From contig CALHXU010000030.1 in NCBI GenBank assembly GCA_938040365.1, forward strand, positions 1-46,846: 46,846 bases of DNA, read 5' to 3'. The position numbers were made by a program, and so were the translations under genes. This document shows, piece by piece, positions 23,393 through 31,704 of the stretch. This DNA comes from an uncultured Acidimicrobiales bacterium (GTDB lineage Bacteria; Actinomycetota; Acidimicrobiia; Acidimicrobiales; SHLQ01). Every line of letters begins with the position of its first letter. Position 1 is the stretch's first letter. The notes under the pieces are model-generated. The model searched no databases. It was not told where the DNA came from and was given only the letters and a program-made list of their open reading frames with translations.

Positions 23393-23429
23393 CGGTCACA
23401 GGGGCTGCACGTCGGTCACAGTGTGACCG
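23393..23429. promoter_or_regulatory. Palindromic operator in the nitroreductase/usp divergent region
   Basis: CGGTCACA G TGTGACCG (23413-23429) is a perfect 8-1-8 inverted repeat. An extra half-site CGGTCACA lies exactly 20 bp upstream (23393-23400). The regulator is not in the window or not recognisable. Confidence 0.6.
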
Positions 23430-23541
23430 CTGTTGCCCTCTCCTCACGTCGCTACCAACGAGTAGTCGCGTAGCGTTTTGGGTGACGGATCCGGCCCGAA
23501 ATACCCCCTTACACGAAACGCCGGACTCCGAAAGGTAGACC

Positions 23542-23961
23542 ATGTACAAGAAAATTGTTGCTGGATATGACGGCTCAGAGCGTGCAATGCGCGCCGTAGA
23601 AGAGGCAGCCGACCTCGCAACTGCAGTCGGTGCCCAACTGCACCTCGTGTCTGCGTGCGACAAGTCAGACAAGATCCACAAGATCGGCGAGTCCTCCGAT
23701 CAGCGCTTCCTCAGCGATTCAGAGATCGCAATGGATCAGCTCACAAATATTGCGTCGAAGTACAGCCACCTCAACATTTCGACCGCGGTGACCCCTGGGC
23801 CTCCTGCAAAGGTGCTCGTCAACGAGGCTGAGGCAGCTGGCGCTGACCTCATCATCGTTGGCAACCGCCACGTGCAGGGCATTAGCCGTGTGCTTGGTTC
23901 GGTCGCAGAAGATGTTGCTCAGCGCGCCGAGTGCGCCGTGCTCATCGCGAAGACTGCGTAG
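23542..23961 (+). CDS. Universal stress protein, UspA family
   Basis: 139 aa, single Usp domain. It starts MYKKIVAGYDGSERAMRAVE (Asp of the nucleotide pocket) and has the C-terminal phosphate-binding loop GNRHVQGISRVLGSVAEDV, so it probably binds ATP. AAAGG lies 8 bp upstream of the ATG. The stop codon TAG is the first of four tandemly repeated copies (see the repeat entry). Confidence 0.92.
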   Translation: MYKKIVAGYDGSERAMRAVEEAADLATAVGAQLHLVSACDKSDKIHKIGESSDQRFLSDSEIAMDQLTNIASKYSHLNISTAVTPGPPAKVLVNEAEAAGADLIIVGNRHVQGISRVLGSVAEDVAQRAECAVLIAKTA

Positions 23962-24017
23962 GGCAGCGCAACACTGCGTAGCAGCGCAACACTGCGTAGC
24001 AGCGCAACACTGCGTAG
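23953..24017. repeat. 18-bp tandem repeat spanning the usp stop codon
   Basis: The 9-mer ACTGCGTAG (codons T-A-stop of the usp gene) occurs at 23953, 23973, 23991 and 24009, with intervening GCAGCGCAAC-type spacers; periods are 20, 18 and 18 bp. The array ends at the base before the stop codon of the convergent SRPBCC gene. Confidence 0.95.
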
Positions 24018-24527
24018 CTAGCTGCCTGGCTGTTCTCGGCGGGCAACTACGACGTCGAGCAGGTTCTCGAGGCTGGGTCCCCAGTTCTTAAGAAAGAGTG
24101 TCTCGACGATCGATTTTGCTGGCCGTAGGTAGATGGGCAGGTCGAAAGCGCCTGTCCATCTGACCTCGGTTCGCGTTTCGCCGTTGCGCGACGTGTCGGA
24201 GAGCTCGAGCTTCTCGAGCGCTTTGGTCGCCATTGGCAGGTTCGTCTTTGCGAGCTGCATCGCCCAGAGTGTGGGTGCCTCGATCGCGACGGCCGTCTCG
24301 CGAATCTTGAACGGCGTGACACGAATGGTTCGAGATTGCCCGGCCGCGGTCCACGGGTTGTGCGAGCTTTCCATTGCCGTGCAGTTGTGGAACCAGTCGG
24401 GCCATGAGCTGTTGTCGGCAATGACCGCCCACACCTCGTCTATCCCTGCGGGAAGGTCGACCTCGGTCGAGATGACGAGTTCTGCGGTCTCAACGAATTC
24501 GAGGCTGGCTCGTTGCAGTATCGGCAT
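24018..24527 (-). CDS. SRPBCC-family (START/polyketide cyclase-like) protein
   Basis: 169 aa. The helix-grip pattern is visible: STEVDLPAGIDEVWAVIADN then SWPDWFHNCTAMES, and a C-terminal long helix (PAKSIVETLFLKNWGPSLEN). Such proteins bind hydrophobic ligands. CoxG, the CO dehydrogenase membrane partner, is also SRPBCC, but this protein lies 11 kb from coxE on the other strand and lacks an obvious membrane tail, so I do not call it CoxG. Confidence 0.75.
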   Translation of the reverse strand: MPILQRASLEFVETAELVISTEVDLPAGIDEVWAVIADNSSWPDWFHNCTAMESSHNPWTAAGQSRTIRVTPFKIRETAVAIEAPTLWAMQLAKTNLPMATKALEKLELSDTSRNGETRTEVRWTGAFDLPIYLRPAKSIVETLFLKNWGPSLENLLDVVVARREQPGS

Positions 24528-24574
24528 GGTCTGAGCATAGGAGCAGTTGGCCTTGCCACTGCTAGCTTTCGACC

Positions 24575-25345
24575 ATGACCCAATCTCGCGTCCTCACCAG
24601 CCTCGACGACCGTGGTGTCCTGACGGTCACCCTCGATGACGTCGACAAGCGGAATGTGCTCAGCCAGGCACTCACGGCCGAGTTCGTCGAGGTGTTGGAT
24701 CGCGTCGACTCCGATGACGCAGTTCGGGTCGTCGTGCTCACCAATAGCGGACGGATCTTCTGCGCTGGTGCTGATCTCGATGAGCGGGTCGCTTCTGGCG
24801 GCCAGCCAGGGCCGGTCGACTCGCTCGCGCTCTTTCGCCGCATTCAGCTGTCGCCAAAGCCGTGGATTGGACGTATTGCAGGCCACGCCGTCGCCGGCGG
24901 AACCGGGTTGGCGGCGGCCCTAGATATTTCGGTATCGCTCACCGATATCAAGTACGGCTTCACCGAAGTGCGGTTGGGAATCGCGCCTGCGATCATGTCG
25001 GCGATTTGCCTGCCAAAGATGCGACAGGGCGAGGCGAGGGCTACCTTCCTTCGTGGCGCGTTGTTCGACGGCGCCGAGGCGGTTCGCCTCGGGTTGATCA
25101 CGACCGCGGTCGACTCGATCGAGGAACTCGATACCGAGGTCGATGCGGTGGTCGCCGACATTCTCCTCGGCGGACCGGGCGCACTCGCTGCGACCAAGGA
25201 CCTGTTCGAGCAAGTTCCGGCGATGACGCCGAACAATGCCATTGCCTGGGCGAGCGTTCGATCGGCCGAACTGTTCGGTTCCGACGAAGCCGCCGAAGGA
25301 ATGTCGGCGTACCTCGAGAAGCGTCCGCCTAGCTGGACGGTCTGA
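24575..25345 (+). CDS. Enoyl-CoA hydratase/isomerase family protein
   Basis: 256 aa crotonase-fold enzyme acting on acyl-CoA thioesters. The two oxyanion-hole regions are FCAGADLDE and AGHAVAGGTGLAAALDI; the active-site helix region is YGFTEVRLGIAPAIMSA. The C-terminal helices have the usual AVRLGLITTAVDSI. Exact reaction (hydratase, isomerase or lyase) cannot be read from the sequence. No clear ribosome binding site precedes the ATG at 24575. Confidence 0.88.
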   Translation: MTQSRVLTSLDDRGVLTVTLDDVDKRNVLSQALTAEFVEVLDRVDSDDAVRVVVLTNSGRIFCAGADLDERVASGGQPGPVDSLALFRRIQLSPKPWIGRIAGHAVAGGTGLAAALDISVSLTDIKYGFTEVRLGIAPAIMSAICLPKMRQGEARATFLRGALFDGAEAVRLGLITTAVDSIEELDTEVDAVVADILLGGPGALAATKDLFEQVPAMTPNNAIAWASVRSAELFGSDEAAEGMSAYLEKRPPSWTV

Positions 25346-25364
25346 GAAGAGGGCCGACAGGCGC

Positions 25365-26222
25365 TCAGCCCATCGACAGGTAGTCGATGACCGCGCCGAC
25401 TCGGCCCGCCGCTGCCTTGTTGGCGAGTGACCGCGGGCTGGCGGCCTGGAGAAACTCGACCATCTGGGCAGAGACTTCGGGACGGGCCTGCACCTGTTCG
25501 AACGGAGCGAACTGGGTCTTCACGGTGAAGACGATTGCATCGCTCTCGGGCAGGCGCCGCAGCGTTTGGCGCTCCGAGCGAATGCACAGGTTCGCTACGT
25601 CGGCGGCATCGATGAGGCCGCGGGCCCCGAGCTTGCCGTCGAGAAAATAGGTCGCCTCGTCGTGGATAAACCAGTTGCGCCGCTGCACGAGCCTGCCGAC
25701 GGCGAGCCGGTCAAAGAAGTGATCGACCTTTGATTCGAGGAGTTCGTCATAAGCGTCGGTCGGTTCGTGAATCGCGGCGAGCGACCGCCCGATCTTGTCG
25801 GTCAGCTTCCACTGATCGGGAAAGAGCAGCACTCCTCCGGCAAGGAACCAATGCGCATCGTTGCGAACCATGAGCAAGACGTCTTCAGGAACGGTGACGG
25901 CGAGGTTCGACAGCTCGCTTCGTACCTCGGGGACTACCGGCCCAATCCGAAGCTCGGAGCCACGATCGTGCTCGACGAGTGAGAGGAGTTCAGCGAGCGG
26001 TTGTTCGTGGCCGGGGAGCATTTGCGCGAACTGTGGATGCTCGACGAGCAGTCGGCTTCGCCGGACAAGTTCTTCCTCGGTCTTGTGATCGGTGGGGAGC
26101 CAGTCGGCTTCGTCGATCCCGCGAGTGCCCATTCGAAGATCGGGACTACCGGGAGGAAGCGGAAGCTCGCCGAGCCAGTCGTAGTTCGAGTCTGGAACTG
26201 GCCCCATTTGAGCTGCGTCCAT
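25365..26222 (-). CDS. DUF3445, haem-dependent oxidative N-demethylase-like protein
   Basis: 285 aa. Recognised as DUF3445 from MGTRGIDEADWL near the N-terminus, VPEDVLLMVRNDAHWFLAGG, SLAAIHEPTDAYDELL and the basic motif RRNWFIHDEATYF. Characterised members (HODM) use haem b to oxidatively demethylate dimethylamine-type substrates to formaldehyde. It is 14 bp downstream of the trans-sulfuration enzyme gene on the same strand, so the two are probably co-transcribed. The substrate here is unknown. Confidence 0.8.
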   Translation of the reverse strand: MDAAQMGPVPDSNYDWLGELPLPPGSPDLRMGTRGIDEADWLPTDHKTEEELVRRSRLLVEHPQFAQMLPGHEQPLAELLSLVEHDRGSELRIGPVVPEVRSELSNLAVTVPEDVLLMVRNDAHWFLAGGVLLFPDQWKLTDKIGRSLAAIHEPTDAYDELLESKVDHFFDRLAVGRLVQRRNWFIHDEATYFLDGKLGARGLIDAADVANLCIRSERQTLRRLPESDAIVFTVKTQFAPFEQVQARPEVSAQMVEFLQAASPRSLANKAAAGRVGAVIDYLSMG

Positions 26223-26236
26223 TTGAAAAGGCGTAA

Positions 26237-27334
26237 CTACGCGGTTGCGTCGAGCGCTTCGGAAATGTCAGACCACAGGTCGTCGACGTGCTCACAGCCC
26301 ACCGAGATTCGGATGAGCGTTGGTGGCATGTCTTCTTGGCCCGCGATCGCAGCTCGCCGTTCCCAGGTCGATTCGATTCCGCCGAGGCTCGTGGCGTGCT
26401 TGATGATCGTGCTGTGCTCGACAACCGCCGTCGCTCGCTCGGCGGTGCCCTCGACTTCGAAGCTGATCATGGCACCAAAGCCATTCATGAACTTCTTTGC
26501 GTTCTCATAAGTGTCGTGGCTTTCAAGGCCCGGATAGCGAACTTTGACGATGTGCTCACTGGCTTCGAGCCGCGTTGCGAGCTCACCGGCATTTGCCATT
26601 GCGCGCTCCAATCGAAGGGCCAGTGTTCGAGCGCCGCGAGTTGCGAGGAAGGCTTCGAGGCCGCCAATCGTGGCGCCGTTGAGCAGTCGAGCTTCATAGA
26701 GACGGTCATAGAGCACGTCGTCGACGACGGTCAAGAGGCCAGCCATAAGGTCGGAGTGGCCGCCGATGTATTTGGTCGCCGAGTGCATCGAGATGTCGGC
26801 GCCGAGTTCGAGCGGGCGTTGAACGAGTGGCGTTGCAAACGTGCCGTCGACCGCGACGAGGCAGCCGTCCTTGCGAGGTGCCGCACAGATCGCCGGGAGA
26901 TCGGCGACGGTGAGCAGCGGGTTCGCCGGAGTCTCGACCCACACCAGATCAGCTCGAGAGCACGCTTCGATCCATGCGTCGGTGTTAGCGGGGTCGAGGC
27001 GTTCGACCGTCCAACGACCTTGTTCGGCACCAGCATCCGCGATCATCCCGGTTGCGTGGTACGGATGATCGTTCATCACGACCGTGGCGCCGACCGGCAG
27101 AAGCGAGAAGACGTTGGTGACTGCAGCCATGCCCGAGGCGAACGCCAGCGCTCGACCGCCTTCGAGGCCACCGAGAAGATCCTCGAATGCCACCTGGGTG
27201 TCGGTGCCTTCGATGCGGTTGTAGTAACGATCGCCGGGCAGTCGAAAGCTCGACGCCATCACCGGCGCAACGTTGAGCGGGTCGCCAGATTCGGTCGGTC
27301 GACCCTTCGAAATCAGCCAAGTATCAGGATGCAT
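26237..27334 (-). CDS. PLP-dependent trans-sulfuration enzyme (cystathionine gamma-synthase/lyase family)
   Basis: 365 aa from ATG 27334 (AGGGGG upstream; GTG 27340 is an alternative). The PLP lysine is Lys188 in SATKYIGGHSDLMAG. Other family features are NRIEGTDTQVAFEDLL, ALAFASGMAAVTNVF, VWVETPANPLL and the C-terminal IRISVGCEHVDDLWSD. The family includes cystathionine gamma-synthase, gamma-lyase and methionine gamma-lyase, and the sequence alone does not decide between them. It is the first gene of a two-gene operon with the DUF3445 protein. Confidence 0.9.
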   Translation of the reverse strand: MHPDTWLISKGRPTESGDPLNVAPVMASSFRLPGDRYYNRIEGTDTQVAFEDLLGGLEGGRALAFASGMAAVTNVFSLLPVGATVVMNDHPYHATGMIADAGAEQGRWTVERLDPANTDAWIEACSRADLVWVETPANPLLTVADLPAICAAPRKDGCLVAVDGTFATPLVQRPLELGADISMHSATKYIGGHSDLMAGLLTVVDDVLYDRLYEARLLNGATIGGLEAFLATRGARTLALRLERAMANAGELATRLEASEHIVKVRYPGLESHDTYENAKKFMNGFGAMISFEVEGTAERATAVVEHSTIIKHATSLGGIESTWERRAAIAGQEDMPPTLIRISVGCEHVDDLWSDISEALDATA

Positions 27335-27677
27335 CTCCACCCCCTCACACTAGGCCGTGGTCGCAAACCTTTGACCCTGCTCACAACCGATGCGCAGCGG
27401 CGGACGACGCTCGCCTTGCTGGCAACCACGGTGGTGCGAAATTGCTGGTCCTTGCGCTGATCGTGCTCCCGATCGATCAGGGAACGGTGAAGATGCCCGC
27501 GCAGCCGTCACACGAATCCTTGAAAATTTTGTGCCAAATGACCCCTTAGCAGATATTTAGGTCGGATGGCTCAAGTTCCTGAAGTTTTAAGAAGTGGGCT
27601 CTGTACGGGCTCATTTACGCGCGGTACCTTCAGAAATTGGAGCGCGCCAAATTGAGCGCCCCGAGGAGAATTTTCTG
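27335..27677. other. 343-bp intergenic region between divergent genes
   Basis: It holds the start regions of the trans-sulfuration gene (left) and the secreted propeller gene (right). The AT-rich part around 27520-27595 is the likely promoter area. GAGGAGAA at 27663-27670 is the ribosome binding site for the right-hand gene. I see no convincing riboswitch, RNA gene or long inverted repeat. Confidence 0.5.
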
Positions 27678-30203
27678 ATGACAATGAAACTTCGCACCAT
27701 GCCGATTGCAGCGAATGTCGCTTTGCTTGCAACGCTGATGGTCACCGTTGCCCTGGGACTCATGCTCGCCTATCAGCAGATCGCAGGAGCGATCGTTACC
27801 GAGGAGCCTCGTCGAGACCTTCCCATTGCGCTCGATGGCCAAGTCTGGGCCGTGGAACAGGTCGGCGACTTCGTCGTCGTGGGCGGCAACTTCACCCGTG
27901 TGCAGGTCTCACGCGGTGGGCCGATCGTCAACCAAGCTGCGATCTACGCGTACCACATCGACTCCGGCACATTCCTCGACACGTTCCGCCCAACGCTCAA
28001 TCGCAACAACGGCCTTCCTGTGGTCCGGGCGATTCAGCCCACCCGCGATGGCACCGGGCTCTACATCGCAGGCACGTTTGGCTCAATCAATGACGGGTCC
28101 GATGGAAGGACTCGCATCAGAGACCGTATTGCCCTCCTCGAGCTCGAGACCGGGCGCCTCGATCGCAACTTTGCCCGCACCGGCCTTAACGCCCAGGTAA
28201 ACAGCCTGGCAATGGACCGGCTCGGCCGGCTCTACGCAGGCGGCAACTTCACCATTGCATCGGATCTGGCGCCCGGACGTCCGCCCATTAACCAACCGGT
28301 CCGTGGCCTCGCCCGGCTCGACCCAGTAACCGGAGCGTTCGATACAACCTGGCGCTACGAAACCCACGTCGACATCGGCCGTGCCGCGGACGATGCCGAT
28401 GGGAACCGAACCCGATCGATGGGCGTTTCTCGAATCTTGTTCGCTCCTGACGGTAGACAGTTGATGATTGCCCACCGCGGTGAAGAGATTCGCAACGCCA
28501 ACACTGGACGGGTTCTTAACTCTCCTGGTCTTGCATGGCTGACAGTGTTTGCCGAGAGCACCGCAGAAAGGGATTTCAAAGTCCTCTACACCGATCCCGC
28601 CGATCCAAACCAAGACTTCTATCACGCCGGCCAGTGCAACGGCCGTGGCGTACAGATTCGAGACATCGCATGGTCCGATGGTGCGGTGTTCGCCGTGCAA
28701 CAGGGAGCGGACCTCGGTCCTCAATGTGACACCGTGATTCGTGTTCCTCTCGTTCAGGGTGGAGTCCGTCCCGATTGGGTCGCACGCGCCTTCGACTCGG
28801 TCTTCTCGATCGAAATCGTCGACGACGATGTGTATATCGGTGGCCACTTCCGATACCTCGTGAACAACACGGCACCGTCGCCGTACCCTGGAGTCTCCCT
28901 CCTAAATAACACTGCACCTCTCGAATGGACCTACGACGGCCAGACTGTGGCCTTCAACCGTGGTGAGGGGTACACCGCAGATCCGACCAACCCCGCAGAT
29001 GGCGGAGTGCGGTTCAATAACGAACTGGTCCAGCCAGGCTTCGTCTTTGAGTCCAACCAATTCGGTGTGCTCGATGCGAACACCGGCTTCGCCGACCCGA
29101 GCTTCAACCCTGGTTCGAATGCACAACTCGGTGTCTTGGCACTGACCGCTATCGACCGCGGCCTGCTGATTGGCCAGGACAACGATCGAATCAACGATGT
29201 ACTTACCGGTACATCAGCGTTCTTGGACGACACCCCAACCGCTGGCCTGCCGCAATGCTCGGTGTCGTTGAACGCTGCGGGCGCTCCGGTCGTGACCTGG
29301 CAAAACCTTAGTGACGTTCGCCAATGGAACATTTCGGTCAACGGAAACTTCACCGCTTCAGTGCCTGGCACTTCGAGCCAGTTCGTAGATGACGATGCAG
29401 CTCGCGGAGAGCGATTGACCTACCAGCTGCGTTACCGACAGGACAGGTTGTCGCTGACCGACGACTGCGGAACGGTCGAACGCGAACCAGTAACGCTGAC
29501 CTGTTCGGTTCGGTTGAACGGTGATGGTGACGCCGTCATCGATTGGAACGATGCTGGTTGGGGCCGAGTATCGCTTCGACGTGATGGCGGCTTCTTGACC
29601 GGCGTCGATGTTCGCTCCACATCATTTACCGACACGCCGCCAGCTGGCACGTCAAACTACGCGGTTCGAGCATTCGTTGGAGGCGAGCAGTTCAATTCCC
29701 AATGTGGATCGGTGACTGTCAGCCCTCCACCCCCTCCACCAGTTCCAAACCTCGAGTGCTCGGTGCGTCTAACCGCTCAAGGCAATGCGATCATCGATTG
29801 GAACGACGCTGGTTGGAGCCGAGTATCGCTCCGACGTGATGGCGACTTCTTGACCAGCGTCGCTCCTCGCTCCACAACGTTTAGCGATGCTGCGCCTACC
29901 GGCACCTCGACCTACTCGGTTCGAGCATTCGTTGCAGGACAACGCGCCGAAACAGAATGTGGAACGATCAACAACACCCAGGCTCCGACGGCCAGCGTGA
30001 CCTGCACGAGTCAAGTCAACGGAGACACACTCGTGTTGACCTGGAACGACGAGGGTGCACGGTCCTACCAAATCCGAACAAACGGAGCTTGGACCGAGAC
30101 GCTCAACGCCGGAACTACTCGTTATGAGACGGCAAATACCGGAGACAGCATCGTGCTCCGCTATCGCTTAGGTGGAACCCAGTTCGACGTGAGCTGCAAC
30201 TAA
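27678..30203 (+). CDS. Large secreted protein: beta-propeller-like domain plus tandem Fn3-like repeats
   Basis: 841 aa from ATG 27678 (GGAG about 10 bp upstream). A Sec-type signal or anchor, with the hydrophobic core PIAANVALLATLMVTVALGL, comes first. Residues about 50-500 form repeated blade-like units with VVVGGNFTRV, LYIAGTFGSIND, LYAGGNFTIAS and VYIGGHFRYL, the pattern of delta-60/NHL-like propellers. The rest has about four Fn3-like domains of about 85 aa, each beginning with a Cys (CSVRLNGDGDAVIDWNDAGW) and ending near another Cys (SQCGSV), so each probably has one disulfide. Two of them are near-identical at DNA level. A PPPPPP linker separates domains. An adhesive or surface role is likely; no enzyme motif is visible. 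Confidence 0.82.
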   Translation: MTMKLRTMPIAANVALLATLMVTVALGLMLAYQQIAGAIVTEEPRRDLPIALDGQVWAVEQVGDFVVVGGNFTRVQVSRGGPIVNQAAIYAYHIDSGTFLDTFRPTLNRNNGLPVVRAIQPTRDGTGLYIAGTFGSINDGSDGRTRIRDRIALLELETGRLDRNFARTGLNAQVNSLAMDRLGRLYAGGNFTIASDLAPGRPPINQPVRGLARLDPVTGAFDTTWRYETHVDIGRAADDADGNRTRSMGVSRILFAPDGRQLMIAHRGEEIRNANTGRVLNSPGLAWLTVFAESTAERDFKVLYTDPADPNQDFYHAGQCNGRGVQIRDIAWSDGAVFAVQQGADLGPQCDTVIRVPLVQGGVRPDWVARAFDSVFSIEIVDDDVYIGGHFRYLVNNTAPSPYPGVSLLNNTAPLEWTYDGQTVAFNRGEGYTADPTNPADGGVRFNNELVQPGFVFESNQFGVLDANTGFADPSFNPGSNAQLGVLALTAIDRGLLIGQDNDRINDVLTGTSAFLDDTPTAGLPQCSVSLNAAGAPVVTWQNLSDVRQWNISVNGNFTASVPGTSSQFVDDDAARGERLTYQLRYRQDRLSLTDDCGTVEREPVTLTCSVRLNGDGDAVIDWNDAGWGRVSLRRDGGFLTGVDVRSTSFTDTPPAGTSNYAVRAFVGGEQFNSQCGSVTVSPPPPPPVPNLECSVRLTAQGNAIIDWNDAGWSRVSLRRDGDFLTSVAPRSTTFSDAAPTGTSTYSVRAFVAGQRAETECGTINNTQAPTASVTCTSQVNGDTLVLTWNDEGARSYQIRTNGAWTETLNAGTTRYETANTGDSIVLRYRLGGTQFDVSCN
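29500..29965 (+). repeat. 255-bp in-frame duplication of an Fn3-like domain
   Basis: Two adjacent domains repeat with a period of 255 bp (85 codons). In the core (29536-29607 against 29791-29862), 67 of 72 bases match, much closer than protein similarity requires, which indicates recent duplication or gene conversion. Confidence 0.9.
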
Positions 30204-30248
30204 TCACCAACGCCGCCACTCGATGAGTTCGGCCAACTACGTGCTCGA

Positions 30249-30277
30249 GCAGCGTCTCTCTTCGTGAGAGGCGCTGC
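30249..30277. terminator. Terminator-like hairpin after the propeller gene
   Basis: GCAGCGTCTCTC pairs with GAGAGGCGCTGC (one G-T wobble) around a TTCGT loop, 46 bp after the stop. There is no T-tract. Confidence 0.6.
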
Positions 30278-30336
30278 GACGGCGAAGTGGCTGGGAGCAG
30301 AGGCACCCCTGCGCATCGAAGCCGTATGCTGATCCG

Positions 30337-31581
30337 ATGCTGATACCTCCAATCGATCTCATGGGCGGCGAAGCCGTACAGCTCATCGGTGGCAAAGACC
30401 ATGCACTTTCGGCCGGAGATCCTCGTCCGCTCGCCGAGAAGTTCGGCCGGGTAGGCGAGATCGCAATCGTCGACCTCGACGCAGCGCTCGGGACCGGCGA
30501 CAACACCGAACTCATCAAAGAGCTCCTACCCCTCGCACCGTGCCGAGTGGGTGGCGGAATCCGCAGTGTCGAAGCTGCCATCACCTGGCTCGACGCCGGA
30601 GCGACCAAGGTCGTGCTCGGCACTGCCGCAACTCCTGAGGTGCTTTCGCAATTGCCTCCTGAGCGCACCGTCGTCGCCCTCGATAGCTTCGACGGCGAGG
30701 TGGTCACTCACGGTTGGACAAAGGGCACCGGCCAGCGCGTCGGAGACAAGCTCGAAGAGCTCCGGGACCTGACCTCTGGGTTCCTCCTGACTTTTGTGGA
30801 GCGAGAAGGCCGCATGACCGGCACCGACCCCGAGGTCCTCGCCCGCTACCTCGAAGCAGCCGGCGACTGCCGGGTCACCTTCGCTGGCGGAATCACCGGC
30901 GCCGAAGAGATTGGCCAAATCCACCAACTCGGCGCCGACGCCCAAGTTGGAATGGCGCTCTACAAAGATGAGGTGACGCTCGGCGAAGCGGTCGCTGCCT
31001 GCCTGAGATCTGACCGGCCCGACGGACTGTGGCCAACGATCGTCAGCAACGAACGAGGCCAAACCCTCGGGCTTGCGTACTCGAACCTCGAAAGCCTGAG
31101 CGCATCGATCGATACGGGCAACGCGCACTACTGGAGCCGAAGCCGCAGTGAGCTGTGGCAAAAGGGACTCACCTCTGGAGCCACCCAAACCTTTCACGCC
31201 CTCGACCTTGACTGCGACAGTGACGCGCTCAAGTTCACCGTCACCCAGACCGGCCGCGGTTTCTGCCACCTCGACCAAACCGCCTGCTTTGGCGACTTCG
31301 ATGGTTTCACCGAACTCGAACGGCGACTCTTCGACCGGGTCGTCAACGCACCCGATGGAAGCTTCACCAAGCGACTGTTCGAAGACCGCGAGCTGCTCGC
31401 TGCAAAGATCAGCGAAGAGGCCGCCGAATTGAACGAGGCGACCGACCGGGCCGAGATCGTGCACGAAGCCGCCGACGTCTTGTTCTTCGTCATGACCCGA
31501 CTCGCCGCCGAAGGAATCCCCCTCGACGAAATCGAACGCGAGCTCGATCGGCGTTCACTCAAGGTCACTCGGCGCGACTAG
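30337..31581 (+). CDS. Trifunctional histidine biosynthesis fusion HisA-HisI-HisE
   Basis: 414 aa with three consecutive enzymes of histidine biosynthesis. Residues 1-230: HisA barrel (ProFAR isomerase) with IPPIDL (Asp7) and VALDSFDG (Asp116), the two catalytic aspartates. Residues 231-322: HisI (phosphoribosyl-AMP cyclohydrolase) with LAYSNLES, YWSRSRSELWQKG, the metal site DCDSD (292-296), and Cys310 and Cys317. Residues 325-414: HisE (phosphoribosyl-ATP pyrophosphatase) with KISEEAAEL and VHEAADVLFF. These catalyse steps 4, 3 and 2, so the domain order is the reverse of the pathway. HisIE is common; the HisA fusion is unusual. In the HisA part the usual DISRDGTL-type loop reads FVEREGRM, a deviation to check. 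The gene stands alone, with no other his genes nearby. Confidence 0.9.
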   Translation: MLIPPIDLMGGEAVQLIGGKDHALSAGDPRPLAEKFGRVGEIAIVDLDAALGTGDNTELIKELLPLAPCRVGGGIRSVEAAITWLDAGATKVVLGTAATPEVLSQLPPERTVVALDSFDGEVVTHGWTKGTGQRVGDKLEELRDLTSGFLLTFVEREGRMTGTDPEVLARYLEAAGDCRVTFAGGITGAEEIGQIHQLGADAQVGMALYKDEVTLGEAVAACLRSDRPDGLWPTIVSNERGQTLGLAYSNLESLSASIDTGNAHYWSRSRSELWQKGLTSGATQTFHALDLDCDSDALKFTVTQTGRGFCHLDQTACFGDFDGFTELERRLFDRVVNAPDGSFTKRLFEDRELLAAKISEEAAELNEATDRAEIVHEAADVLFFVMTRLAAEGIPLDEIERELDRRSLKVTRRD

Positions 31582-31625
31582 CTCACTCCGGAGCGTCGTC
31601 GTTCTAGTCACTGTTTGCAGTTTTG
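31576..31625. terminator. Possible terminator after the his fusion
   Basis: GACTAG (31576-31581, including the stop codon) pairs with CTAGTC (31604-31609), followed by ACTG-TTTG-CAGT and TTTT. The stems are short. Confidence 0.35.
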
Positions 31626-31704
31626 TAACACAAGTCAGTGGACACTCCGTCGTGCGCGAGCAAGGATGGCCGTGCACGTAATTTCTTGACGACTTGGGGA
31701 CACG

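Noticed and set aside
24018-24527. SRPBCC gene as the missing coxG
   Set aside because: Distant from the operon, opposite strand, no hydrophobic tail; family fold alone is too broad.
26288-27460. 390-codon plus-strand open frame opposite the trans-sulfuration gene
   Set aside because: It is the antisense shadow of a clear PLP enzyme in high-GC DNA; translation shows no domain and is Arg/His-rich.
30526-31464. 312-codon minus-strand open frame opposite the HisA-HisI-HisE gene
   Set aside because: All three His domains on the plus strand have intact motifs; the opposite frame has none.
21636-31633. Shared TGTAACACAA motif upstream of two exported-protein genes (21636 and 31624)
   Set aside because: The two copies have different orientation and distance to the genes, one overlaps a start codon, and a 10-mer pair is not compelling in 47 kb.
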